In this document: one piece after another, positions 17,840 through 26,677 of the stretch
Numbering within the stretch: the stretch's first letter is position 1
How the letters are laid out: each line of letters starts with the position of its first letter
Assembly (NCBI RefSeq): GCF_002161235.1
Contig: NZ_NFHE01000011.1
Location: 1 to 64,000 of the forward strand
DNA: 64,000 nucleotides
Origin: Pseudoflavonifractor sp. An85
Lineage (GTDB): Bacteria; Bacillota; Clostridia; Oscillospirales; Oscillospiraceae
Reading direction: 5' to 3'
The notes under the pieces: generated by a model
Databases searched by the model: none
Seen by the model: the letters and a program-made list of their open reading frames with translations, nothing else
Told to the model about the DNA's origin: nothing
Translations under genes and position numbers: made by a program

Positions 17840-20447
17840 ATAGGTTTTCGTTTTTCAGAGCTTCCACCAGCTGCTGTTTGCGTACCTTTCTGGCGGCGTA
17901 GGCCATGGTGGCAAACACCACCACAAACACGCTCAGACAGGCAATACCCAGAGGAATCCAGGGCACCTGGAAGGGGAGGGGGTAGCCTTGGTTGATGGCG
18001 TCGTAGATGAGGTAGCTGACGAAGATGGACACGGGAATGCCTAGAATCAGGGCTCGAGTGCCGTAGAGGATGCACTCAAAGCCCAGCATGCGCCGCATCT
18101 CCCGCGCCGTCATGCCCACCGACTGGAGCATGGCGAAGTCCCGGGTGCGCAGCATCACGTTGGTGGAAATGGTGTTGAACACGTTGGTCATGGCCACCAG
18201 GGAAATGAGGGCAATGAAGCCGTAGGCAAAGACCTGGATGACAAGAATGAGGTTTTTCTGTCCCTGTTCTTCTTCGGCATAGTCACGGGGGGATTCCATG
18301 GAACTGTGGGAGCGCATCAGTTCTTTGATGTCCTCCGCGGCTTGATCGTGTTCTTGGGACAGCATGCGGACGCTGGGCATGATTTGAGTATCCGCGCCCA
18401 CTATGGTTGCCATTTGGGAGACAGGGTAGACCAGAGTAAGGCCGTTGCTGCGCTGGAGGTAGAAGGGCCAGTCCTGAGATACCACGCCAATGTCCAGAGT
18501 TGTGGAATTGTAAGCCTCTTCCACAGGGACAAAGAGGTCTTTGTAAACCCCGGAAGTGTAGTCCAGGTATTGAAAATAGATTTTCCCATCCGAGAGGGTT
18601 ACTTCTTGCTGTGGAATGCAGTGTTCCAGGAACTTTGGCCGCAGCATGGTAAAGGAGCAGGAGGTGGTCTGGAGGGACTCCACCCAGACATATTTTCCCT
18701 GTTGGGAGTCAAACAGGGCGGCGCCGTCAAAGGCAATGCCCTGGCCATGGGAAATGGAATAGGTTTGGGCCAGTGCGTCAAACGTGTTTTGATCCACAAA
18801 CACCAGCTGGAAATTCCCTCGAACCTTATCCTCATCGGTGCTGGAAGGGGTCTGAATGGCTGGGTTCAAATCGTTGGGGAGAAAATCTCCCACACAAGAT
18901 ACTTCCCAAACCATGGCGGCCTGATCCACACCATCCATCTGACGCAGCTGGGTCATGAGAGAATCCTCCGTTAGGCCCGGAGCGGGGTCATAGGACAGTT
19001 CCAAATCATAAGGCATGCCGGAAAAACCACCCAGTACGGATTGGGTGAGGGAAGATGCAAAGGAGGAGGCAGAGACAAAGAGTACCACGCTGAGGAAGAG
19101 ACTGAATACCGTGGTGCGGTACTTTTTGGCGCTGCGCTTGTAGTACTTCACACCCAGCACTCCAGGCAGGCCGAAGAGCTTCCGGGTCAAAAGGGAGGGG
19201 CGCACCAGCTTTTTGGTGCCGTGGATGTCCTGGGACTGGCGAATGGCCTCCATGGCGGACACCTTGGTGGCCCGACGGGAGGGAATCCAGGCGGAGAGAA
19301 GCACCGTCACCACCCCCAGCACCACCGCGATGAGTACTCCCAGCCAGGATATATGCAGCTGCATGGGTACCAACAGGTAGTCGTTGAGAAATAGGGTGCT
19401 GACCAGTTTCAGGGTAATTCCGATACCTACGATGCCGGACAAGATGCCCAGGGGTACGCCAATGGCGCTGAGGGCCAGAGCTTCGAAGCGCACCATGCGC
19501 CGCAGCTGTTTTTTGGTGGCCCCCAGAGAGGAGAGCAACCCGAACTGCCGGGTGCGCTCGGAGACGGATATGGCGAAGGCGTTGTAAATGAGAATCACCG
19601 AGGCGGCCACGATGATGATAAGGACAATAGCGGCTAGACGGTACAGGGTATCGTAGAAGGGGGCATATCGGGAAATGCCAGAGTAGAGCAGCACTCGGCT
19701 GTTGGTTTTTTTCAGGTTGTGGTTGGTCTGAAAGGTGTAAGCCTGGCTTGGGTCGGTGAGGGACAAGTACACGTCGCAGATTTCATCCCCCGACAGGGAG
19801 GGGTCTGCCCCGGTGAATACGGTATACCCTGGAGCAGAGTAATCCTCCAGTCCCCAACGCTGGCAAATGCCTACCACGGTATAGGTGTGGGGCTGGGTTT
19901 CCTCCAGAGTCTCCTCCTGGTCGAAGTCGTAGGGGTTGTTTTGTCCCAGGGCAAAGCCCTCCGACATGCGCTGGCCCACCGAAAGGGTGAGAATATCCCC
20001 CACCTGATAGCGCCGACCACAGGCATCCAAATAGTGCTGAGGCAGGACGATTTCATTGGATGAGGTGGGCATGCGGCCCTGGGTGAGGTGGATGGAGAGT
20101 AGGTCTGTCCCCGTGTCTGGCAGGCCCAATACATAGAAATAAGGCTTGTAGGCGTTGAGGCTGTCCGGGGCTTTGGCGTAGCCCAGATGCTGTGTGTATA
20201 CGGATGTTTCCACATCTGTGGCCTGGGCCAACTGCTGATACTTCTGGTAGGTGATATCCAACTGGCCTACGTGCCAGCTGCCGGAGGAATACACCTCCCG
20301 GTCCAGCAAATATCTCTGCATGCTGGTGGTGAAGGTGGTCACCGCGCACAGCATGGCGGTGGACAGGATGATGCCTATGATGGTGACGATGGTGCGGGTG
20401 CGGTTTTGTTTCAGGGCTTGCAGGGTGACCTTGTGCAGCACGTTCAT
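17838..20447 (-). CDS. ABC transporter permease, FtsX/MacB type
   Basis: This large membrane subunit of 869 residues belongs to an ABC system of the MacB/LolCE superfamily. The N-terminal membrane helix (RTIVTIIGIILSTAMLCAV) is followed by a large extracytoplasmic part. A first FtsX domain lies near 270-390 (SERTRQFGLLSSLGATKKQLRR), then a helix near 435-460, a second extracytoplasmic region, and a C-terminal FtsX domain (MLRTRDFAMLQSVGMTAREMRR). Such proteins usually expel or sense peptides and lipoproteins rather than import. It overlaps the ATPase gene by 4 bases. The neighbouring intramembrane-type kinase suggests cell-envelope or peptide-antibiotic defence, but the substrate is unknown. 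Confidence 0.88.
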   Translation of the reverse strand: MNVLHKVTLQALKQNRTRTIVTIIGIILSTAMLCAVTTFTTSMQRYLLDREVYSSGSWHVGQLDITYQKYQQLAQATDVETSVYTQHLGYAKAPDSLNAYKPYFYVLGLPDTGTDLLSIHLTQGRMPTSSNEIVLPQHYLDACGRRYQVGDILTLSVGQRMSEGFALGQNNPYDFDQEETLEETQPHTYTVVGICQRWGLEDYSAPGYTVFTGADPSLSGDEICDVYLSLTDPSQAYTFQTNHNLKKTNSRVLLYSGISRYAPFYDTLYRLAAIVLIIIVAASVILIYNAFAISVSERTRQFGLLSSLGATKKQLRRMVRFEALALSAIGVPLGILSGIVGIGITLKLVSTLFLNDYLLVPMQLHISWLGVLIAVVLGVVTVLLSAWIPSRRATKVSAMEAIRQSQDIHGTKKLVRPSLLTRKLFGLPGVLGVKYYKRSAKKYRTTVFSLFLSVVLFVSASSFASSLTQSVLGGFSGMPYDLELSYDPAPGLTEDSLMTQLRQMDGVDQAAMVWEVSCVGDFLPNDLNPAIQTPSSTDEDKVRGNFQLVFVDQNTFDALAQTYSISHGQGIAFDGAALFDSQQGKYVWVESLQTTSCSFTMLRPKFLEHCIPQQEVTLSDGKIYFQYLDYTSGVYKDLFVPVEEAYNSTTLDIGVVSQDWPFYLQRSNGLTLVYPVSQMATIVGADTQIMPSVRMLSQEHDQAAEDIKELMRSHSSMESPRDYAEEEQGQKNLILVIQVFAYGFIALISLVAMTNVFNTISTNVMLRTRDFAMLQSVGMTAREMRRMLGFECILYGTRALILGIPVSIFVSYLIYDAINQGYPLPFQVPWIPLGIACLSVFVVVFATMAYAARKVRKQQLVEALKNENL

Positions 20448-21127
20448 GGACGAATCACCTCATCCCGCACAATTTTTCCGTCCTCAATGGCAATTACCCG
20501 GTCGGCCTGGAGGGCCAAAGACTCGTCGTGGGTGATGACAATGAGGGTCTGGTGATAGGTGCGGTTGGACAGCCGCAGCAGTTCCACGATCTCCTGGCTG
20601 TTTTTGGAGTCCAGGTTTCCGGTGGGCTCGTCGGCCAGCACCACCGCCGGGGCGTTCATCAGGGCCCGCCCGATGGACACCCGCTGCTGCTGGCCGCCGG
20701 ATAGCTGGTTGGGCAGGTGCCGCTCCCGGCCCCGCAGTCCCAAAGTGTCCAGCAATTCATTCAGCCGCTTGGGATTTACCTTCTGCCTGTCCAGCAGCAC
20801 CGGCAGGGTCATGTTCTCCACCACGTCCAGCACGGGAATCAGGTTGTAAAACTGGTAGATGAGCCCCACCTGACGGCGGCGGAAAATGGCCAGCTTCTCC
20901 TCGTTTTGGGCGTATACGTCACACCCATCCACGTACACCTTGCCGCTGGTGGGTTTGTCCACGCCCCCCAGCAGATGCAGCAGGGTGGACTTGCCCGACC
21001 CGGAGGGGCCGATGATGGCCACAAATTCCCCGCGGTTTACGGAAAACGATACGTCATCCAGGGCTTTGACCTGATTTTCCCCGGTGCCGTAGGTTTTACA
21101 CAAATGCTCCACACGAAGCAGTTCCAT
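20444..21127 (-). CDS. ABC transporter ATPase, LolD/MacB type
   Basis: This 227-residue ATPase partners the FtsX permease. Motifs are Walker A GPSGSGKST, LIYQFYNLIPVLDVVENM (Q-loop wording of LolD/MacB-type ATPases), [15 protein letters not shown], Walker B VVLADEPTGNLDS, and H-loop VITHDESLA. The ATG at 21127 was chosen over two in-frame ATGs upstream because AAAGGAGG is 7 bases before it. The start of the permease overlaps its stop (ATGA), so both are co-translated. The promoter region carries phased GTGAC sites. Confidence 0.92.
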   Translation of the reverse strand: MELLRVEHLCKTYGTGENQVKALDDVSFSVNRGEFVAIIGPSGSGKSTLLHLLGGVDKPTSGKVYVDGCDVYAQNEEKLAIFRRRQVGLIYQFYNLIPVLDVVENMTLPVLLDRQKVNPKRLNELLDTLGLRGRERHLPNQLSGGQQQRVSIGRALMNAPAVVLADEPTGNLDSKNSQEIVELLRLSNRTYHQTLIVITHDESLALQADRVIAIEDGKIVRDEVIRP

Positions 21128-21156
21128 GTTCATTCCTCCTTTGGGATTGTGGCTAC

Positions 21157-21210
21157 ATCCTACCACACCCAGGTGACAGGGCCGTGACTTGTAAGTGACA
21201 GATCCGTCAC
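21157..21210 (-). promoter_or_regulatory. Response-regulator-type operator array for the ABC operon
   Basis: GTGAC occurs at 21173, 21184 and 21195 and its complement GTCAC at 21206: four elements exactly 11 bp apart. On the minus strand the array ends about 11 bases before a TAGGAT -10-like element (21162-21157), so it covers the -35 position. This is typical of activation by an OmpR-class regulator; the adjacent regulator (22218-22892) is the obvious candidate. Confidence 0.6.
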
Positions 21211-21211
21211 A

Positions 21212-21239
21212 AAAGGGACCGCCTATCAGACGGTCCCCT
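21212..21239 (-). terminator. Terminator of the kinase/regulator operon
   Basis: On the minus strand GGGACCG and CGGTCCC form a stem around the kinase stop codon and are followed by TTTT. It separates the two-component genes from the ABC genes, which then need their own promoter. Confidence 0.7.
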
Positions 21240-22221
21240 TGTAAAAACGCAGGACAAATTGTGCCCCCTGAGGGGTGCGGTTGCGGGCCTGGATGGTGCC
21301 CCCCTGGCCGGTGACAATGCGTTGGGTGAGGGACAGGCCAATGCCAAAGCCGTGGGCGGAGCGGGAGGAACCCCGGTAGAACCGCTCAAAGAGGTGGGGG
21401 AGATCCTGGGGGGCAATCCCTGGCCCGGTATCCTCCACCACCAACTCGGAAAAGAGAGCATTTTCCCGTCCGGAAATGGTAATGGAACCCCCAGCTGGGG
21501 TGTGTTCCATGGCGTTTTTGATGAGGTTTCCCACCGCCTCGGATGTCCAGTGTACGTCCCCAGTGAAGGAGCCGGAGCAGTCCACCGAGAAGGTCTGTTC
21601 CCGCAGTTCCATGGGGATGAGGAAGGGGGCGGCAGCTTGCGCCACCACCTGCTCCAGAGGGACGGTGTCGGAGCGGAAGGGGATGGTGCCTGCCTCCAGC
21701 TTGGAGAGCTTCAGGAGGGTGGTCACCAGCCAATCCATCTGGCCCAGCAGCTGGGTGAGCTCCCGGCACAGCTTGGCCCTTCGCTGGGGGGGAAGGTCCT
21801 CCCGGGTCAGCAGTTCTGCCACCAGATTCATGGAGGTCAGCGGGGTGCGCAGCTGGTGGGACAGGTCGGCCAGGGAGTTGGCCAGATATACCTTGTCCTC
21901 CTGGAGGGCCTGCTGCTGTTCCCGCAGCCGCACCGTCATCTTGTGAATTTCGCTGCGCAATATGCCCAGTTCTCCCTCGCGGTACTCCTCCACTCCCAGG
22001 TGCTCCTCCCCGTGGAGAATGCGGTTGAGAGTCTGGGAGAGCCGGGCCAGTTCCCGGTCAGTGCGGGTGGCATTCCACTCCGCCAGGCCCCAAAAGCCCA
22101 GACACAGAGGCAGCAGGAGCAGACCCGGTATTCCACCTAGGTAGAAGCCAAATCCGGTGGCGGCAATGGTGAGGAGGAGAAAGAGCAGACGGGTGAGGGT
22201 TTTATATGCCAAGCCCTTCAC
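21226..22221 (-). CDS. Intramembrane-sensing histidine kinase
   Basis: This histidine kinase of 331 residues has two membrane helices (about 10-28 and 31-48) with almost no loop between them. That is the architecture of BceS-type kinases, which sense through a partner ABC permease. The phospho-acceptor is His122 in LADLSHQLRTPLTSMN. The ATP-binding part shows LIKNAMEHT, DTGPGIAPQ, LFERFYRG and GFGIGLSLTQRI. The GTG start overlaps the regulator stop. Placement beside an ABC exporter supports a detoxification module, though the permease here is FtsX/MacB-like rather than a typical BceB. Confidence 0.88.
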   Translation of the reverse strand: MKGLAYKTLTRLLFLLLTIAATGFGFYLGGIPGLLLLPLCLGFWGLAEWNATRTDRELARLSQTLNRILHGEEHLGVEEYREGELGILRSEIHKMTVRLREQQQALQEDKVYLANSLADLSHQLRTPLTSMNLVAELLTREDLPPQRRAKLCRELTQLLGQMDWLVTTLLKLSKLEAGTIPFRSDTVPLEQVVAQAAAPFLIPMELREQTFSVDCSGSFTGDVHWTSEAVGNLIKNAMEHTPAGGSITISGRENALFSELVVEDTGPGIAPQDLPHLFERFYRGSSRSAHGFGIGLSLTQRIVTGQGGTIQARNRTPQGAQFVLRFYKGTV

Positions 22222-22892
22222 CCCATTTCCGCTTTGTACCCCAGCCCTCGCACGGTTTTGATGAGGGTGGGGGCCTGGGGATTGTCCTCAATTTTCTCCC
22301 GCAGCCGCTTGATGTACACCGTCAGGGTGTTGTCGCTCACAAAGTCCCCGGCAATGTCCCAGATGCCCTCCAGCAGTTGGTTGCGGGTGAGTACCGCCCC
22401 GGGGTGGTTGAGAAACATCAGCAGCAGCCGGTACTCCAGGGCGGACAGGTTCAAATCCCGCCCGTCTTTGGTAGCAGTGCCCCGGACGGTGTCCACTTCC
22501 ACCCGGCCCAGGCGCACCAGACCGCCGCCGCTGCCCGTGCGCCGCAGCACGTTTTTGATGCGCATGAGCAGTTCCCGGGGGCGGAAGGGCTTGGGAATGT
22601 AGTCGTCTGCCCCCACTTCAAACCCGGTGACGGTGCTGTACTCGTCCCCGGAGGCGGTGAGGAAAATCACCGGAAGGTGGTACAGGGCCTTCACCGCCGA
22701 GCACACCGCAAAGCCGTTGCCGTCAGCCAGGGAGATGTCCAGCAGGATGAGGTCGAACTGCTCCTCTTCCAGCCGCTCCAGGGCTGCCGCCTGGCCCGAT
22801 GCGCTGCCCACCCGGAAGCCCTCCCCCTCCAGATACTCGGTGAGGTTGTCCACAATGTGTTTGTCGTCTTCTACTAAGAGAATGGATTGCAT
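22218..22892 (-). CDS. OmpR-family response regulator
   Basis: This 224-residue regulator has a receiver with the EDD pocket (8-10), Asp52 in LLDISLADG, Thr in FLTASG and Lys in PKPF. Its winged-helix domain contains LNLSALEYRLLLMFLNHPG and SDNTLTVYIKRLREKI. The ATG at 22892 is used because the receiver begins there; an in-frame ATG at 22916 would add eight residues. It is translationally coupled to the kinase gene. Its likely targets are the phased GTGAC sites before the ABC operon. Confidence 0.9.
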   Translation of the reverse strand: MQSILLVEDDKHIVDNLTEYLEGEGFRVGSASGQAAALERLEEEQFDLILLDISLADGNGFAVCSAVKALYHLPVIFLTASGDEYSTVTGFEVGADDYIPKPFRPRELLMRIKNVLRRTGSGGGLVRLGRVEVDTVRGTATKDGRDLNLSALEYRLLLMFLNHPGAVLTRNQLLEGIWDIAGDFVSDNTLTVYIKRLREKIEDNPQAPTLIKTVRGLGYKAEMG

Positions 22893-22968
22893 GGTTTCAC
22901 CCGCCTTTTTTGCCATGATATCACATTGTAAGGGTGTTTGCCAAGAAAATCCCGGGGTGTATGCCCTA

Positions 22969-22997
22969 TTGACACAGTAGGAAAATTGTCATAAAAT
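22969..22997 (+). promoter_or_regulatory. Promoter of metNI
   Basis: TTGACA (22969-22974) and TAAAAT (22992-22997) have a 17-base spacer, 36 bases upstream of metN. The short leader leaves no room for a SAM riboswitch. Confidence 0.75.
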
Positions 22998-23032
22998 CAA
23001 GCTATTGTTTGGAAACAAAGGGAGAACGTCAT

Positions 23033-24037
23033 ATGATTGAGTTAAAACATATCACAAAACGCTTCCCCACCGCTGAGGGGGAGTTCACCGCCTTGAACGA
23101 TGTGTCCCTGACCATTGGAGATGGGGACATCTTCGGCATTGTGGGCATGAGTGGCGCCGGTAAGTCCACCCTGGTGCGCTGCCTGAACCTGCTGGAGCGA
23201 CCCAGTGAGGGCCAGGTGGTCATCGATGGGGAGGACCTGTGCGTCATGTCTCAGAAGGAGCTGACCCTGCGCCGCCGCTCCATCAGCATGATTTTCCAGC
23301 ACTTCAACCTGCTCATGCAGCGCACCTGCCTGGACAACATCTGCTTCCCCATGGAGATTGCCGGGAAGAAGGGGTCTGAGGTGAAGAAAAAGGCCCGGGA
23401 GCTGCTGGACATTGTTGGTCTGCCCGACAAGGCGGATGCCTACCCCGCCCAGCTCTCCGGCGGCCAGAAGCAGCGCATCGCCATCGCCCGTGCTCTGGCC
23501 TCTGACCCCAAAATTTTGCTGTGCGACGAGGCTACCTCCGCTCTGGACCCCAAGACCACCCGGGATATTTTGCGCCTGATTCAGGACATCAACCGCCGGT
23601 TGGGTATCACCGTGGTGATCATCACCCACGAGATGGGGGTCATCGAGGAGATCTGCTCCCATGTGGCCATTCTGGACCACGGCGTGCTCCAGGAGACGGG
23701 CACGGTGGAAGAGGTGTTCTCCAACCCCAAGACCGAGGCGGGCCGCCGCCTGGTGTACCCTGACGGGGTGGTCATTGACCAGCTGCCTGCGGCCAATGTC
23801 ATCCGCATTGCCTTCAACGGAAGTTCTTCTTACGAGCCCCTCATCGCCTCTCTGGCCATGGACTGCCAGGTGAAGGTGAACATTCTGGGTGCCGACACCC
23901 GCAACGTGGATGGAAAGGCCTTTGGCACCATGCTGTTGGGCCTGCCCGAGGACGCCGAGGAGCGGGCCCGTGCCGTGGCCTATATCAAAAACCAGCCCAA
24001 TGTGACCATGGAGGAGGTGCACGACTATCATGGATAA
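23033..24037 (+). CDS. metN: Methionine ABC transporter ATPase MetN
   Basis: MetN energises methionine import. The 334-residue protein has Walker [11 protein letters not shown]-loop [11 protein letters not shown], signature [15 protein letters not shown], Walker [16 protein letters not shown] and H-loop ITHEMGV. It carries the extra C-terminal NIL domain (about 260-334, e.g. [19 protein letters not shown]), which binds methionine for trans-inhibition. The ATG at 23033 follows GGGAGAAC; the frame opens at a TTG (23009) with no site. It overlaps metI by 8 bases. Confidence 0.95.
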   Translation: MIELKHITKRFPTAEGEFTALNDVSLTIGDGDIFGIVGMSGAGKSTLVRCLNLLERPSEGQVVIDGEDLCVMSQKELTLRRRSISMIFQHFNLLMQRTCLDNICFPMEIAGKKGSEVKKKARELLDIVGLPDKADAYPAQLSGGQKQRIAIARALASDPKILLCDEATSALDPKTTRDILRLIQDINRRLGITVVIITHEMGVIEEICSHVAILDHGVLQETGTVEEVFSNPKTEAGRRLVYPDGVVIDQLPAANVIRIAFNGSSSYEPLIASLAMDCQVKVNILGADTRNVDGKAFGTMLLGLPEDAEERARAVAYIKNQPNVTMEEVHDYHG

Positions 24038-24785
24038 GTTTATGGCCGATTTGGCCCAGGTCTTTACCAATGAGAAGTACCTCCATGAGTTCCTCTCCGG
24101 CACCTGGGAAACCCTGTACTCCACCATTTTGGCCACCTTGGTGGCCTATGCCCTGGGCTTGATTCTGGGCGTGCTGCTGGTGGCAGGAGAGGAAAATGGA
24201 ATCTTGCCCTTGCCTCGCCCGGTGATGAAGGTGCTCAACGTGATCATCAACGTGCTCCGTTCGGTGCCCTTCCTCATCCTCATGATCATTGTGCTGCCTC
24301 TGAGCGCGGTGCTGGTGGGCACCCGAATTGGCACCATTGCCTCCATCCCACCCCTGGTCATTGCCTCTGCTCCCTTTGTGGCCCGTTTGGTGGAGGCCTC
24401 GCTGCGGGAGATGGATAAGGGTGTGCTGGAAGCCGCCCAGGCCATGGGCTGCACACCTTGGCAGATCATCTGGAAAGTTCTGTTGCCCGAGTGCCTACCC
24501 TCTTTGATCTCTGGCTTTACCACCTCGTTTATCACCATCTTGAGCTATGGCGCCATGGCTGGCGCCATTGGCGGCGGCGGTCTGGGTAAGATCGCCATCA
24601 ACTACGGTTACTACCGCTATCAGCCCGCCGTGATGCTCATTGCTGTGGTGCTCATTGTGATTTTGGTGCAGATCTTCCAGTCTCTGGGCACCCATTTCGC
24701 GGTGTCCCTGGATCGGCGCATCACCAAGCGTGGCCGCAAGTCCGCCCGGAAAAAGCAGCGGGCAGAGAAGGCCGGACTCCAGTAA
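24030..24785 (+). CDS. metI: Methionine ABC transporter permease MetI
   Basis: MetI is the membrane subunit of the MetNIQ importer. The protein has 251 residues; an initial hydrophilic segment is followed by five membrane helices. The EAA loop is LEAAQAMGCTPWQIIWKVLLPE. FITILSYGAMAGAIGGGGLGKIAI is characteristic of MetI. A basic C-terminal tail (KRGRKSARKKQR) lengthens it compared with the usual 215-220 residues. A terminator follows directly, so metQ is made from a separate transcript. Confidence 0.94.
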   Translation: MDKFMADLAQVFTNEKYLHEFLSGTWETLYSTILATLVAYALGLILGVLLVAGEENGILPLPRPVMKVLNVIINVLRSVPFLILMIIVLPLSAVLVGTRIGTIASIPPLVIASAPFVARLVEASLREMDKGVLEAAQAMGCTPWQIIWKVLLPECLPSLISGFTTSFITILSYGAMAGAIGGGGLGKIAINYGYYRYQPAVMLIAVVLIVILVQIFQSLGTHFAVSLDRRITKRGRKSARKKQRAEKAGLQ

Positions 24786-24793
24786 ACTGTATC

Positions 24794-24830
24794 AAACCGA
24801 GAGAGCGGGTGGCTCTCTCGGTTTTTCTTT
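24794..24830 (+). terminator. Terminator of metNI
   Basis: A 13-bp stem AAACCGAGAGAGC/GCTCTCTCGGTTT (24794-24806 and 24812-24824) is followed by a T-rich run. Confidence 0.85.
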
Positions 24831-24845
24831 TGTGCAATCTGCTGG

Positions 24846-24875
24846 TTGACAATGGGCGGGGAAGGGGGGTATACT
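24846..24875 (+). promoter_or_regulatory. Promoter of the metQ T-box transcript
   Basis: TTGACA (24846-24851) and TATACT (24870-24875) have an 18-base spacer. It lies directly after the metNI terminator and directly before the T-box leader. Confidence 0.75.
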
Positions 24876-24884
24876 CTTGCCCAG

Positions 24885-25200
24885 TAAAACAAAATACGGT
24901 TTCACAAAGGCAATGAAGAGAAGAGTAGGCGTGAAGATACGGCACAGAGAGCCCGGGTAGCTGGAAGCGGGTACGGAAGGTCACGGTGAACATGGTCTCG
25001 GAGCTGCGCACCGACTGCAAGGGCCCTTGCATAGGCTGCGACGGGAGTGCCCGTCATCGCACAGGAGTATCGGATGGTAGTAGCTTACCCTCCCGCACTC
25101 TGTAAGGCTTTTCTCGTGAGGGAAAAGTGAACCAAGGTGGTACCACGAAGCGAAAGCTCTCGTCCTTGACAGATTGGGTTCTGTTAAGGGCGTTTTTGTT
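24885..25200 (+). promoter_or_regulatory. T-box leader (probable methionine specifier) upstream of metQ
   Basis: This is a tRNA-sensing riboswitch. Landmarks are the stem I strand with the GAAGAGAAGAGTAGG (AGTA bulge) element, the AGAGAGCCCGGG distal region, and a specifier segment GAACATGG with ATG at 24992-24994. The near-invariant T-box AAGGTGGTACCACG lies at 25134-25147. The intrinsic terminator stem is 25161-25172/25181-25192, followed by a U-run. Uncharged initiator or elongator tRNA-Met would pair with the specifier and T-box and allow read-through. The match of specifier and downstream gene supports methionine control. Confidence 0.88.
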
Positions 25201-25231
25201 TTATGTAGAACATTTTGAAGGAGAAATTACC

Positions 25232-26047
25232 ATGAAAAAGAAAATTCTTGCTCTGACCCTGGCCGCTGTGGCCTCCCTGTCCCTGCTGGCCGGCTGCGGG
25301 TCCAAGACCGACGATGCCAAAGTGATCACCGTGGGCGCTTCCCCTGCCCCTCACGCTGAAATTCTGGAAGTGGCCAAGGATGTGCTGGCCGAGCAGGGCT
25401 ACACCTTGGAGATCCAGGAGTACAACGACTACATCGTGCCCAACCAGGCTGTGGAGTCCGGCGAGAACGACGCCAACTACTTCCAGCACATCACCTATTT
25501 GAACAACTTCAACAAGGAAAACGGCACCCACCTGGTGAGCGTGGCCACCATCCACTACGAGCCCTTCGGCATCTACGCCGGTAAGTGCACCAACCTGGCT
25601 GAGCTGCCTGACGGCGCTCAGATCGGTATTCCCAACGACCCCACCAACGGTGGCCGTGCTCTGCTGCTGCTCCAGGAGCAGGGCCTCATTCAGCTGGCTG
25701 ACAACGTGGGTCTGGAGCCCACCAAGCTGGACATCGTGGACAACCCCCACAACTACCAGATCGAGGAGATCGAGGCCGCTCAGCTGCCCCGCTCTCTCAG
25801 CAGCCTGGACATCGCAGTTATCAACGGCAACTACGCCATTGAGGGCGGTCTGAAGGTCAACGAAGCTCTGGCTGTGGAGTCCTCCCAGGGCACCGCTGCC
25901 GAGGCTTACGGCAATGTGCTGGTGGTGAAAGAGGGTCACGAGAATGACGAGGCCATCCAGGCTCTGGTGAAGGCCCTCCAGTCCGACGAGGTGAAGGCCT
26001 ATATCCAGGAGACCTACTCCGACGGCTCCGTGCAGCCCCTGTTCTAA
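25232..26047 (+). CDS. metQ: Methionine-binding lipoprotein MetQ
   Basis: MetQ is the NlpA-family receptor of the methionine importer. The 271-residue protein starts with a signal peptide and lipobox LLAGC (Cys at about 21). Conserved NlpA segments include VGASPAPHAEIL, QEYNDYIVPNQAVESGENDANYFQH, and IPNDPTNGGRALLLLQEQGLI. The ATG at 25232 follows AAGGAG; the frame extends upstream into the T-box and that part is not translated. It is controlled by the T-box, separately from metNI. Confidence 0.94.
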   Translation: MKKKILALTLAAVASLSLLAGCGSKTDDAKVITVGASPAPHAEILEVAKDVLAEQGYTLEIQEYNDYIVPNQAVESGENDANYFQHITYLNNFNKENGTHLVSVATIHYEPFGIYAGKCTNLAELPDGAQIGIPNDPTNGGRALLLLQEQGLIQLADNVGLEPTKLDIVDNPHNYQIEEIEAAQLPRSLSSLDIAVINGNYAIEGGLKVNEALAVESSQGTAAEAYGNVLVVKEGHENDEAIQALVKALQSDEVKAYIQETYSDGSVQPLF

Positions 26048-26053
26048 GCAGCA

Positions 26054-26677
26054 TCAACCTTGAAAGTGCTGCACCAGGCTGTCCCACCACTCCAAGACCT
26101 TGAAGCGCAGCACATATTCCCCGTCCTGACCGGAAATGAGGGAGATTTGGTCCTCGCTGAGTACCCCAGAGGCGGAGGTGGCCACGCTCTCCTCGCTCAC
26201 TGAGCTCAGGCACAGGGGAGGGTAGACCACGCACCACCAGTTGTGGCCCTGCCCCTCCCCCAGAATCACCTGGAGGGAGCGGTAGGTGCCAGCGGGCAAG
26301 GCGAAGTCGGTGTATTCACGGGTGGGGAACCACTGGTCCGTGATGGACACGGTGATGGGATAGTCCATCCCCGCCTGGCTGAGCACCTGCGCCCCGGCGT
26401 CGGCCAGCTCCTCCAAGTGGGGCTCCAAAGCCTGCTGGGCCTCATCCTGACCCTGCACCCCATCCAGATAGGGGGTGGCAGCGGTGAGGATGGCATCCCG
26501 CACCTGAAGCTTCACCGCCTGGTCGGCATCGCTGTCCGAGTTGGCCACCACATGCAGGCGCAGCACCTCGTCGGCCAGTGCGCCTTGGGTGGCGCTGGCC
26601 CACATGCCAATGGTGAGCACAATGGCAAAGGCCATGAGCAGGGCCGCTTCCCAGCGATGTAAATGATGAGAGTACAT
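26054..26677 (-). CDS. spoIIR: Stage II sporulation protein R
   Basis: SpoIIR is the forespore signal protein that triggers SpoIIGA to activate pro-sigma-E in the mother cell. The 207-residue protein has one N-terminal membrane or export segment (about 10-32). The family hallmark DEVLRLHVVANSDSDADQAVKLQVRDAIL follows, with later GTYRSLQVILGEGQGHNWWCVVYPPLC. The ATG at 26677 is chosen because the membrane segment follows; upstream codons to 26824 run through a hairpin. It converges with metQ. Its presence indicates that the organism sporulates or recently did. Confidence 0.92.
   Translation of the reverse strand: MYSHHLHRWEAALLMAFAIVLTIGMWASATQGALADEVLRLHVVANSDSDADQAVKLQVRDAILTAATPYLDGVQGQDEAQQALEPHLEELADAGAQVLSQAGMDYPITVSITDQWFPTREYTDFALPAGTYRSLQVILGEGQGHNWWCVVYPPLCLSSVSEESVATSASGVLSEDQISLISGQDGEYVLRFKVLEWWDSLVQHFQG

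Noticed and set aside
22920-23032. SAM riboswitch before metN
   Set aside because: Only about 30 bases separate the promoter from the start codon, too short for any SAM aptamer.
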